Assembly (NCBI RefSeq): GCF_014696715.1
Contig: NZ_JACJQO010000005.1
Coordinates: 992,001-1,056,000 of the forward strand
Direction: 5' to 3'
Origin: Pseudanabaena sp. FACHB-2040
GTDB lineage: Bacteria; Cyanobacteriota; Cyanobacteriia; Phormidesmidales; Phormidesmidaceae
Length of the DNA: 64,000 nt
The translations under genes and the position numbers were made by a program. Positions within the stretch are counted from its first letter, which is position 1. Every line of letters begins with the position of its first letter. Of the stretch, positions 8,308 through 15,309 are shown one piece after another. Below the pieces are notes generated by a model. The model saw nothing but the letters and a program-made list of their open reading frames with translations. It was not told the DNA's origin and made no database searches.

Positions 8308-8393
8308 CAAGGGTTTGCACCTGATCTCCGCAAGATTCAACCCCATTCTCCTTGTCAGAACAAGCCTTTGCACGAGGCGCAAGCCCTTGCACC
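8308..8393 (+). repeat. Three 14-nt direct repeats before the acetyltransferase gene
   Basis: Near-identical 14-mers of form CAAG-SS-YTTGCAC-S occur at 8308-8321, 8361-8374 and 8380-8393. The last contains a dyad GCAAG-cc-CTTGC. They lie in the only sizeable gap (8274-8474) of the row. From about 8400 the gap continues as C-rich low-complexity sequence up to the next ATG. Confidence 0.45.
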
Positions 8394-8474
8394 CCAACGA
8401 AAAACCTTTCCTACCTTCCCACCCACTGATCCACCCCTTATCCATCCACTTTCTACCCGCTCACCCATCCACCC

Positions 8475-8987
8475 ATGACCACCCGCACCTATCGCTTCCA
8501 ACTCGCCCACACCGACGCCGACATTACCAGCTACTTTGAGCTGCGGCGGCAGATCTTCTGCGAGGAGCAGGGCCTTTTCAATCAGCACGACCGCGACAAC
8601 CTTGATACCCTTGCCTACCCCATCGTGGCGATTGTCGAAGAACCCGGCCAGCCGGATCAGATCGTAGGCGTGGTTCGGATCTACGAGGAACGACCTCGCC
8701 TGTGGTATGGCGGGCGACTGGGCGTGCATCCCGACTTTCGCCGCGTGGGCCGCATCGGCAAAGGATTGATTCAAAAAGCTGTGACAACGGCAAATACTTG
8801 GGGATGCGATCGCTTTCTAGCCACGGTTCAGCTACAAAACGTTCGCTTCTTTCAGCGGCTCCACTGGGAATCGCTCCAGGAGATCGATATCTGCGGCCTG
8901 CCCCACCACCTGATGGAGGCTGATTTGGCCCACTACCCAGCCAATGGCGAAATTCGCCCCCAGCTACCTGTCCCCTCCGTTGCCTAG
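8475..8987 (+). CDS. MSMEG_0567/Sll0786-family GNAT N-acetyltransferase
   Basis: A 170-residue GNAT-fold acyltransferase of the nitrogen-starvation cluster. The core GRLGVHPDFRRVGRIGKGL segment (about residues 79-97) resembles the acetyl-CoA pyrophosphate loop, although the usual Q/R-x-x-G-x-G/A is loose. The acceptor substrate is unknown. Its 3' end overlaps the AIR-synthase-like gene by 44 bp, which suggests translational coupling. In some bacteria these two functions are encoded as one longer protein. The ATG is abutted by CCCATCCACCC, the same 11-mer that lies upstream of the radical SAM gene, instead of a Shine-Dalgarno. Confidence 0.83.
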   Translation: MTTRTYRFQLAHTDADITSYFELRRQIFCEEQGLFNQHDRDNLDTLAYPIVAIVEEPGQPDQIVGVVRIYEERPRLWYGGRLGVHPDFRRVGRIGKGLIQKAVTTANTWGCDRFLATVQLQNVRFFQRLHWESLQEIDICGLPHHLMEADLAHYPANGEIRPQLPVPSVA

Positions 8988-9960
8988 GGATACCCGCTTG
9001 AACCTGACCGATCTCATTGCCCAACTCCAGCAGTCTGTCGGTATCCTTGGCAAGCGCGACATCCAAACTGCCGCCAAAGCCTTGGTAGATCAGCACGCTT
9101 CCGCCCCAGCTATTCGGCCAGGCGACGACTGTGCTGCTATTGCCGACGCCGATGGCTTCCTCCTACTAGCCGCTGAAGGTATGCTGCCCCGGTTTGTAGC
9201 CGAAGAGCCCTGGTTCGCTGGCTGGTGCGGGGTGATGGTCAACGTGTCTGATGTCTATGCGATGGGGGGTACTCCCATTGCCGTGGTAGATGCGCTGTGG
9301 AGCCAAACTCCGGAAGCGAGCAAACCCGTCTGGGAAGGTCTGCAGGCAGCCGCTAGCGCCTACGGCGTGCCCATTGTTGGCGGCCACAGCAACTGCGCTA
9401 GCCCTCACGAAGGGCTGGCTGTCGCCATTTTGGGCCGAGCCCAGCACTTGATTACCAGTTTCGATGCCCAGCCGGGAGATACCTTAATGGTGGTCGTTGA
9501 CCTGAGGGGCAGTTTCTTTCGCCACTACCCTTTTTGGAATGCGGCGACTGAGGCCGATCCGGCTCGGCTACGGGGCGATCTGGCGCTGCTGCCGGAGCTG
9601 GCTCAGGAAGAACTGTGTCGGGCGGGCAAAGACATTAGTATGGGCGGCATTGCAGGCACCCTGCTGATGCTGATGGAAACTTCGGGCTGTGGGGCAGTGC
9701 TGGATCTAGATCTGCTGCCCAAACCCGCAGGGGTTGACCTGGAGCGGTGGTTGACCTGTTTCCCTAGCTTTGGTTTTTTGCTGGCAGTACCGTCAGAGCA
9801 GGTCGAGGCCGTTAGAGCCAAGCTGGTGCAGCGCGATTTAGCCTGCGAAGCCGTAGGCGTGGTGATGGAGGGTCACGATGTTTGGCTCAAGCTAGGAGAC
9901 GACACTGCTTTGCTTTGGGACATGGCAAAGTCGCCTCTAACTGGATTTGGGCCTGCCTAA
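8944..9960 (+). CDS. Sll0787-family AIR synthase-like protein
   Basis: A 338-residue protein of the PurM/ThiL/SelD ATP-binding superfamily. GDDCAAI (from Gly60) is the family's metal/nucleotide loop, and GKDISMGGIAGT matches the C-terminal PurM-like motif. Relatives activate carbonyl or carboxyl oxygens by phosphorylation. The substrate is unknown. The ATG at 8944 lies inside the acetyltransferase gene. The first conserved residues begin only about 20 codons later, so a later non-ATG start near 8998 is possible. Confidence 0.83.
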   Translation: MAKFAPSYLSPPLPRDTRLNLTDLIAQLQQSVGILGKRDIQTAAKALVDQHASAPAIRPGDDCAAIADADGFLLLAAEGMLPRFVAEEPWFAGWCGVMVNVSDVYAMGGTPIAVVDALWSQTPEASKPVWEGLQAAASAYGVPIVGGHSNCASPHEGLAVAILGRAQHLITSFDAQPGDTLMVVVDLRGSFFRHYPFWNAATEADPARLRGDLALLPELAQEELCRAGKDISMGGIAGTLLMLMETSGCGAVLDLDLLPKPAGVDLERWLTCFPSFGFLLAVPSEQVEAVRAKLVQRDLACEAVGVVMEGHDVWLKLGDDTALLWDMAKSPLTGFGPA

Positions 9961-9976
9961 TCTATGCCTTTGACCT

Positions 9977-11143
9977 ATGAGTGATTCTCTACGCATTGCG
10001 CTGCTAACCTACTCCACCCAGCCCAGGGGCAGTGTAGTTCACACGTTGGAGCTAGCACGGGCGCTGAAAAAGCTAGGTCATCAGCCCAGCGTGTTTGCTC
10101 TAGACAAGGACGGGCAGGGGTTTGGGCAGGCTCTACCGTTTGAGACCTATAGTGTTCCAGCAGGCCCCTCTGATAGTGGGGTAGATGGACTGATTCGGCA
10201 GCGGATTGAGGAATTTGTCAGTTATTTTAAGCAGCACAGCTCAAGCTATGACATCTTCCATGCCCAGGACTGTATTGGGGCCAATGCCCTGGCAGTGCTG
10301 CGGCAGCAGGGGCGCATTCCTCATTTCGCGAGAACGGTGCACCATGTAGAGGCGTTTGAAAGCCCCTACCTACGGGATTGTCAGGATCGTTCGATTCGGC
10401 TGCCAGATCAATGCTTGTGTGTCAGCCAATTCTGGCGGGAGGCGCTATGGACAGACTATGGCCTTCGGGCAGAGCGCGTTTTTAATGGGGTCGATACCGA
10501 TCGCTTTAGCGCTGCACCTAACGGCACAGAAGCGGATCTAGCAGTTGCCTTGGGGATAGCCGGTGGGCCTATCTACCTGACTGTCGGAGGTATCGAGCCC
10601 CGAAAAAATTCGATTCGGCTGCTGCAGGCTTTCGCGCAGGTCTTGGTCCAATCTCCCCAGGCTAAATTGGTGATTGCGGGGGGAGCAACCCTATTCGACT
10701 ATCAGCCTTACCGTCAGACATTCTTAGAGACTGCTGCCGAGCTAGGAATTCAGCCAGGACAGTCTTTATGCTTGCCGGGGGTGATCGCTGAGCAGGATTT
10801 GCCTACGCTGTACCGGCTTGCAGATGCTTTTGTTTTTCCTTCGACAAAAGAGGGCTGGGGGCTGGTGGTGCTGGAGGCGATCGCAACTCACCTTCCTGTC
10901 ATCACCTCAAACCAAGCCCCTTTTACAGAGTTTCTGACTGAGGATCAGGCCCTGCTGGTCAATCCTGAGTCTGTAGATGCGATCGCAACCGCCATGCTGC
11001 AGGTGACTCAGCCCAAGGTGCGTCAGCGACTGATTGCCAATACCCGGGGAGTTTGCGATCGCTTTACCTGGATCCGTTCTGCTCAGCATCACATCACTGC
11101 TTACCGCTCACTGCTGCTTACAAGAGACTACAGCCATGCCTGA
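9977..11143 (+). CDS. MSMEG_0565-family GT4 glycosyltransferase
   Basis: A 388-residue GT-B glycosyltransferase of family 4. The N-terminal acceptor domain includes a RGSVVHTLELARAL segment. The C-terminal donor domain has GGIEPRKN and the EGWGLVVLE (E-x7-E) motif that holds the nucleotide sugar. It is a constant member of the nitrilase cluster, implying that the unknown product is glycosylated. It begins 16 nt after the AIR-synthase-like gene, and the next gene starts within its last codons. Confidence 0.86.
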   Translation: MSDSLRIALLTYSTQPRGSVVHTLELARALKKLGHQPSVFALDKDGQGFGQALPFETYSVPAGPSDSGVDGLIRQRIEEFVSYFKQHSSSYDIFHAQDCIGANALAVLRQQGRIPHFARTVHHVEAFESPYLRDCQDRSIRLPDQCLCVSQFWREALWTDYGLRAERVFNGVDTDRFSAAPNGTEADLAVALGIAGGPIYLTVGGIEPRKNSIRLLQAFAQVLVQSPQAKLVIAGGATLFDYQPYRQTFLETAAELGIQPGQSLCLPGVIAEQDLPTLYRLADAFVFPSTKEGWGLVVLEAIATHLPVITSNQAPFTEFLTEDQALLVNPESVDAIATAMLQVTQPKVRQRLIANTRGVCDRFTWIRSAQHHITAYRSLLLTRDYSHA

Positions 11144-11432
11144 AATTCGCTTTCGCATTGAATGGCCTGATGGAGCCCAAGAGCTTTGCTATTCCCCCTC
11201 CCTGGTGGTCAAAGACTACTTCGCACCCCAGCAGAGCTATGACCTGCACGACTTTTTGCAGCGCTCGACAGAGGCCCTACAGATTGCCAGCGACCGAGTG
11301 CAGGCCAAGTACGGAATGCCTTGCAACCTAGCTCTGGGGCAGATCCAAAAGATTCAGGCAACGGCTAAACGGTATCAGAACGTTCCAGAGGCCAAAGTTA
11401 AGTTGCTAGGCTTTCTCGAGGCAGCGGTTTGA
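11136..11432 (+). CDS. MSMEG_0570-family nitrogen-starvation protein
   Basis: A 98-residue soluble protein of the family that closes this cluster; its function is unknown. The chosen ATG at 11136 begins at MPEIRF, the conserved N-terminus, and overlaps the glycosyltransferase stop by 8 bp. An in-frame upstream extension to 11034 would only add unconserved residues. No terminator is obvious in the 60 nt that follow. Confidence 0.83.
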   Translation: MPEIRFRIEWPDGAQELCYSPSLVVKDYFAPQQSYDLHDFLQRSTEALQIASDRVQAKYGMPCNLALGQIQKIQATAKRYQNVPEAKVKLLGFLEAAV

Positions 11433-11493
11433 AGTGGCACAATATAGGCTATTCAAAATCGTCAAACCGGTCTCTTAGACTGCTTGAGTTCCT

Positions 11494-12261
11494 ATGGACT
11501 TTGCCAGTGATGATGAGCTGCAGGCATTTTTAACGCAGTGGCTAGAAGAACACGGCCATAACGTCTATCGGGAGGTTGCCTGTCCCGACGGCGGAACCAT
11601 CGACATCCTGACTCAGAAATATGCGATTGAGTGCAAACGCGATTGGTCTCAAGCAGACTTGTCTGCCGCTGCCGAACAGCTGCGGGCCTACGGGCAGCAT
11701 TTTCCTGAGCAGCAGCCTGTCATTGCCGGACTTGCCTCTGCGCCTGCAGACACCGACTTTGATGCTGCCACCGATCGCCTCAAGACATCAGGGGTTGAAA
11801 TCTGGTTTATTGACCAGATGGAGGCCTTCACCCACTATTACCGGGAGCTAGAAGCGCGCTCTAAAAACCCTACGCCCCGCCGCCGGTTCAAATTGCCGCC
11901 GCTTATAGCCGGGGTAGCAGTTGCCCTGGGGATCGCCGCAATTTTGGCCGGGAGTTTTGCGATCGCATATCACATTCTAGAAGACACCGAAACCCGCCTA
12001 ACCATTACCGCAGAAGACAAAGAGCAGTGGGATGCCTTTCACAGAGCCGCTGAGGTCTGGGACATTAATACTGCCCAAAATAGCCTAACGCCACTGGCTC
12101 AAAGCAAAAATCGCTGTGTTCGGGCCTTTGCGACCCGTCAGCAAGACAGCCTTAATGCCAATGCCGCCGAAGGATTTCGAGAGCTAAACGACATCAAGCG
12201 CAGCCTCAATGACCAGGAAAACTGTAAATTAGAGGTCACTCCTTTCTCTTTTTCGCCATAA
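11494..12261 (+). CDS. Membrane-anchored PD-(D/E)XK (restriction endonuclease-like) protein
   Basis: A 255-residue protein in three parts. Residues 1-115 look like a PD-(D/E)XK nuclease fold: Asp37 (GTIDIL) then Glu46 and Lys48 (IECK), with a possible QLRAYGQ helix near residues 62-68. Residues about 135-159 form one hydrophobic transmembrane segment after a run of Arg. The remaining 95 residues, outside the membrane if the N-terminus is cytoplasmic, are helical and unrecognised. Nuclease activity is a prediction from the motif. The target could be DNA at the membrane, or the fold may be used for binding only. Confidence 0.65.
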   Translation: MDFASDDELQAFLTQWLEEHGHNVYREVACPDGGTIDILTQKYAIECKRDWSQADLSAAAEQLRAYGQHFPEQQPVIAGLASAPADTDFDAATDRLKTSGVEIWFIDQMEAFTHYYRELEARSKNPTPRRRFKLPPLIAGVAVALGIAAILAGSFAIAYHILEDTETRLTITAEDKEQWDAFHRAAEVWDINTAQNSLTPLAQSKNRCVRAFATRQQDSLNANAAEGFRELNDIKRSLNDQENCKLEVTPFSFSP

Positions 12262-12353
12262 CTCCCCCTGATACAGAGGCCGCTTGAAGAGAAATTGCCT
12301 ACGCTAGCAGGGAGAAAGCGCTCGATAAAAAGCATCTAGGACTCAAAGAACCC

Positions 12354-14030
12354 ATGCCGGACCTGCTGAGAAATCTCTTCGCTTCGGGTTCCTTCATTCC
12401 CCACGGGCACTGCTATCTCTGGCAGCCGGGACTCGTCTGGCTTCACATTTTGTCAGATGCTCTGATTGGCCTCGCCTACTTTTCTATCCCTATTGCCCTC
12501 GTTTATGTGGTTAACAAGCGCCAGGAGGCCCCCTTTAGCGGGCTACTGCTGCTGTTTGGGGCCTTCATTACAGCCTGTGGAACGACCCACTTGATGGAGG
12601 TCTGGACCCTCTGGCACCCTACCTACTGGCTATCAGGCGTACTCAAAGCCATTACTGCGCTGATCTCGCTGTATGCCGCTTTTGAGCTGATCATGCTGCT
12701 GCCCCATGCGATCGCACTGCCTACCCTAGCCGCGACCAACGAGAAGCTAGAGGAGGAAGTCACCGAGCGCAGACTGGCAGAAACGGCCCAACAGCGCTAC
12801 GCCCAGCGCGTAGAGGGCATTAACGCCATTAGCGGGGCAATTCTGGCCCAGCAATCCTCTAGGGAAACGGCGGAGGTGGCCTTACTACACCTGCGACGAC
12901 TCGTGCCCTGCCACTGGGCAGCCGTCACCCTATTCGACTTTGCCCGAGGTCAGGCCAAAGTGGTAGCCGGAGATCTCGATGGCGAGCAGCTGTTCCCAGA
13001 GGGCAACTGCCTGCCTCTAGAATACTTTTCTACTCAAGCTATCCTGACGCCTGGCTCCGTATACTACGTTGAAGATATTGCCTCCCTGGAGCATCCCTCT
13101 TTGATGATGCAGCGCCTGCTGGCTTCAGGCATGTGCTGTTGTATGGTGGTGCCTCTGTTTATTGAAGATAAGCTGATTGGCGAACTCAAGTTTGCCAATA
13201 CCCACATCCCTGCTTTTACTTCAGAACATGAAGAAATCGCCATCGAAGTTGCAGCCCTGCTAGCGCTGGCGATTCAAAAAGCGCAGATGCTGGAGCAGAC
13301 CCAGAGCGACCGTGAGCGCTTACACACCCTTTCTGCCCAACTCATAGACGCCCAGGAGACCGAGCGCCGCCACATTGCCCGCGAGCTGCATGACGAGATC
13401 GGTCAGGCGCTCACCATCGTAAAAATCAATCTCCAGTCGCTCAAGCGAGCCGCCCAGACAGAGGCAAGTCCGTCCAACCCCTCCCCAACGGCTCAAACCG
13501 CAGTTCAAGATAGCCTCGATATTGTGGAAGTTGCTTTGCAGCAGGTACGCGATCTCTCACTCAATCTACGGCCTTCGCTCCTAGATGATTTAGGGTTAAC
13601 TGCCGCTCTACGCTGGTATGTTGATCGCTACTCCCAACGCACCGGTATTCCAGCCGCCTTCTCTGCCACTTCACCCCCACCTCAGCTCCCACCAAACCTG
13701 GCAACCGCCTGCTTTCGCATTGTTCAAGAAGCGCTAACAAACGTTGCTCGCCATGCCCATGCCCATCAAGTCACGATTGAGCTGCAGCCACTAGAGAAGG
13801 AACTGCACCTGCTGATTCAAGATGACGGCGTTGGCTTTGATGCCCATGCTGCCCACAAGCGGGCAATGCAGGGGGGCAGCCTAGGTCTGCTGGGCATGGA
13901 GGAGCGGGCTCTGCTGGTAGGCGGCCATCTCACGATTCACTCCAAACCCACGGCTGGCACCCAGATCCACGTTCACATCCCGATCACCGATCAATCGCTG
14001 ATCCCTGCCCCCGCAGAAAAGGGGGGTTGA
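12354..14030 (+). CDS. Ethylene-receptor-type sensor histidine kinase
   Basis: A 558-residue kinase. Residues about 25-120 contain three membrane helices matching the copper/ethylene-binding domain of plant ETR1. Asp35, Tyr42, Ile45, Pro46, Cys75 and His79 correspond to ETR1 Asp25, Tyr32, Ile35, Pro36, Cys65 and His69 at a constant offset of ten, with AYFSIP and CGTTH retained. A coiled linker, a GAF domain (about 150-312), a HisKA_3 helix with phospho-acceptor His346 (ELHDE) and an HATPase domain with DDGVGFD follow. It should sense ethylene or a similar small hydrophobic ligand through Cu(I). The next gene, a NarL-type regulator, starts at its stop codon and is the likely phosphorylation partner. 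Confidence 0.87.
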   Translation: MPDLLRNLFASGSFIPHGHCYLWQPGLVWLHILSDALIGLAYFSIPIALVYVVNKRQEAPFSGLLLLFGAFITACGTTHLMEVWTLWHPTYWLSGVLKAITALISLYAAFELIMLLPHAIALPTLAATNEKLEEEVTERRLAETAQQRYAQRVEGINAISGAILAQQSSRETAEVALLHLRRLVPCHWAAVTLFDFARGQAKVVAGDLDGEQLFPEGNCLPLEYFSTQAILTPGSVYYVEDIASLEHPSLMMQRLLASGMCCCMVVPLFIEDKLIGELKFANTHIPAFTSEHEEIAIEVAALLALAIQKAQMLEQTQSDRERLHTLSAQLIDAQETERRHIARELHDEIGQALTIVKINLQSLKRAAQTEASPSNPSPTAQTAVQDSLDIVEVALQQVRDLSLNLRPSLLDDLGLTAALRWYVDRYSQRTGIPAAFSATSPPPQLPPNLATACFRIVQEALTNVARHAHAHQVTIELQPLEKELHLLIQDDGVGFDAHAAHKRAMQGGSLGLLGMEERALLVGGHLTIHSKPTAGTQIHVHIPITDQSLIPAPAEKGG

Positions 14031-14683
14031 TGCAGCCGATTCGGGTGTTACTTGCCGACAACCACACGCTGATTCGAGCCGGGTTGCGATCGCTATTAGA
14101 GTCAATGGAAGCCGTTGAAGTTGTGGCTGAAGCTAGCGACGGTCGAGCCGCCATTCACCTAGTTAAAGCCCACCAGCCCGACGTGGTACTGATGGATGTT
14201 GCAATGCCGGAGATGAACGGTTTAGAAGCAACCGCGCGAATCGTCAAGGAGTTTCCCAACACCCACGTGATGATCCTCTCCATGCATGCCAATGAAGAGT
14301 ATGTCATGCAGGCCCTACAGGCAGGCGCAATGGGCTACGTGCTCAAAGATGCAGGCGTGGCTGAACTAGAGCTAGCCCTCAAATCTATTTCTAAAGGCGA
14401 GGCATACCTCAGTCCGGCAGTTTCTAAACACGTGATTGCAGATTATGTGCGGCGCACTGGGGGCGAGTCGAGTACCCCCAGCCATCTCACGCCCCGTCAG
14501 CGCGAGATCCTGCAACTCTTAGTCGAAGGGCACTCGGCAAAAGAAATCGCTGCTCGGCTCGTCATCAGCATCAAGACGGTCGAAACGCACCGTTCTCAAA
14601 TTATGGAGCGGCTAGATATTCACGATGTTGCCGGTCTAGTGCGCTACGCCATTCGCACCGGGCTAGTCACAGCAGACGAGTAG
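14030..14683 (+). CDS. NarL/LuxR-family response regulator
   Basis: A 217-residue regulator with an N-terminal receiver (phospho-acceptor Asp56 in VLMDVAMPEMNG) and a C-terminal LuxR-type helix-turn-helix (LTPRQREILQLLVEG, then SIKTVETH). The ATG at 14030 shares one base with the kinase stop (TGATG), and a TTG three bases upstream is also in frame. Tight coupling to a HisKA_3 kinase is the standard NarL pairing. Its targets are unknown; palindromes at 14724-14760 just downstream are candidates. Confidence 0.87.
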   Translation: MQPIRVLLADNHTLIRAGLRSLLESMEAVEVVAEASDGRAAIHLVKAHQPDVVLMDVAMPEMNGLEATARIVKEFPNTHVMILSMHANEEYVMQALQAGAMGYVLKDAGVAELELALKSISKGEAYLSPAVSKHVIADYVRRTGGESSTPSHLTPRQREILQLLVEGHSAKEIAARLVISIKTVETHRSQIMERLDIHDVAGLVRYAIRTGLVTADE

Positions 14684-14723
14684 CCGCTGCGCTTGGGCCA
14701 ATACCTCGGGGTTTTCTGAGAGA

Positions 14724-14760
14724 GATCTCAGGGTTTCCCTGATATCGCTCTCAAGACCCT
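14724..14760. promoter_or_regulatory. Paired dyads between two response-regulator genes
   Basis: GAT-c-TCAGGG-ttt-CCCTGA-t-ATC (14724-14746) is a near-perfect 23-bp palindrome. About 10 nt later comes a second, ACCCT-c-AGGGT. With no T-run after either, they read as operator sites or an RNA hairpin ahead of the stand-alone receiver gene rather than a terminator. Confidence 0.42.
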
Positions 14761-14884
14761 CAGGGTAAATTTGAAATTAAGCAACCCCCCCGTAACTTCA
14801 GGTTTCCAGCCAAACGCTACCACGCTTGAACTGGCTGACTCAGGGAGAGAGCTTACAGGACGTAATTGTTGTGGAAACAAGCCC

Positions 14885-15253
14885 ATGCCGCCCCTGCGTA
14901 TTCTGCTAGTAGACGACAGCCTGCCATTTCTAGAGTCGGCCACTCGCTTTTTGGCGACAGAAACCTATCTTGAGATCGTCGGGCGGGCACTCTCTGGTAA
15001 GGAGGCCCTAACGCAGGTTTCACAACTGCGCCCTGATCTAGTGCTGATGGATCTGGCCATGCCAGAGATGAACGGTTTGGAAGCAACTCGCCAAATCAAA
15101 CTGCAAACAGACGCACCCTACATCATCGTTCTGACCTTGAACGACAACAACGAATACCGAATTGCGGCTGAGGCCGTAGGAGCAGACGGTTTCGTTCCCA
15201 AACTGGATTTTAGCGATGCGCTACTCCCGCTGATCTCCAGCCTGATTAAGTGA
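14885..15253 (+). CDS. Single-domain response regulator (receiver only)
   Basis: A 122-residue CheY-like receiver. Asp10 and Asp11 (LLVDDS) form the metal site, Asp56 (VLMDLAMPEMNG) is the phospho-acceptor, Thr in LTLN is the switch residue, and Lys in FVPK is the conserved lysine. There is no output domain, so it should act by protein contact or as a phosphate relay or sink between the flanking kinases. The ATG at 14885 begins immediately before the first beta strand; an upstream in-frame start would add 38 unconserved residues. The receiver resembles the preceding NarL-type one (both have the string PEMNGLEATR), suggesting local duplication. Confidence 0.82.
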   Translation: MPPLRILLVDDSLPFLESATRFLATETYLEIVGRALSGKEALTQVSQLRPDLVLMDLAMPEMNGLEATRQIKLQTDAPYIIVLTLNDNNEYRIAAEAVGADGFVPKLDFSDALLPLISSLIK

Positions 15254-15309
15254 CCCAGGTAAGGGCAGCGCCGCCCACCTAACCTTTTCGCGGATACCCA
15301 TTTTTGATC

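Noticed and set aside
8578-9096. 172-codon minus-strand frame across the acetyltransferase/AIR-synthase overlap
   Set aside because: It is antisense to two recognised genes, and its peptide is Arg/Gly-rich and featureless.
11034-11135. N-terminal extension of the MSMEG_0570 protein
   Set aside because: The extra 34 residues are translated from within the glycosyltransferase gene, and conserved family sequence begins at the ATG at 11136.
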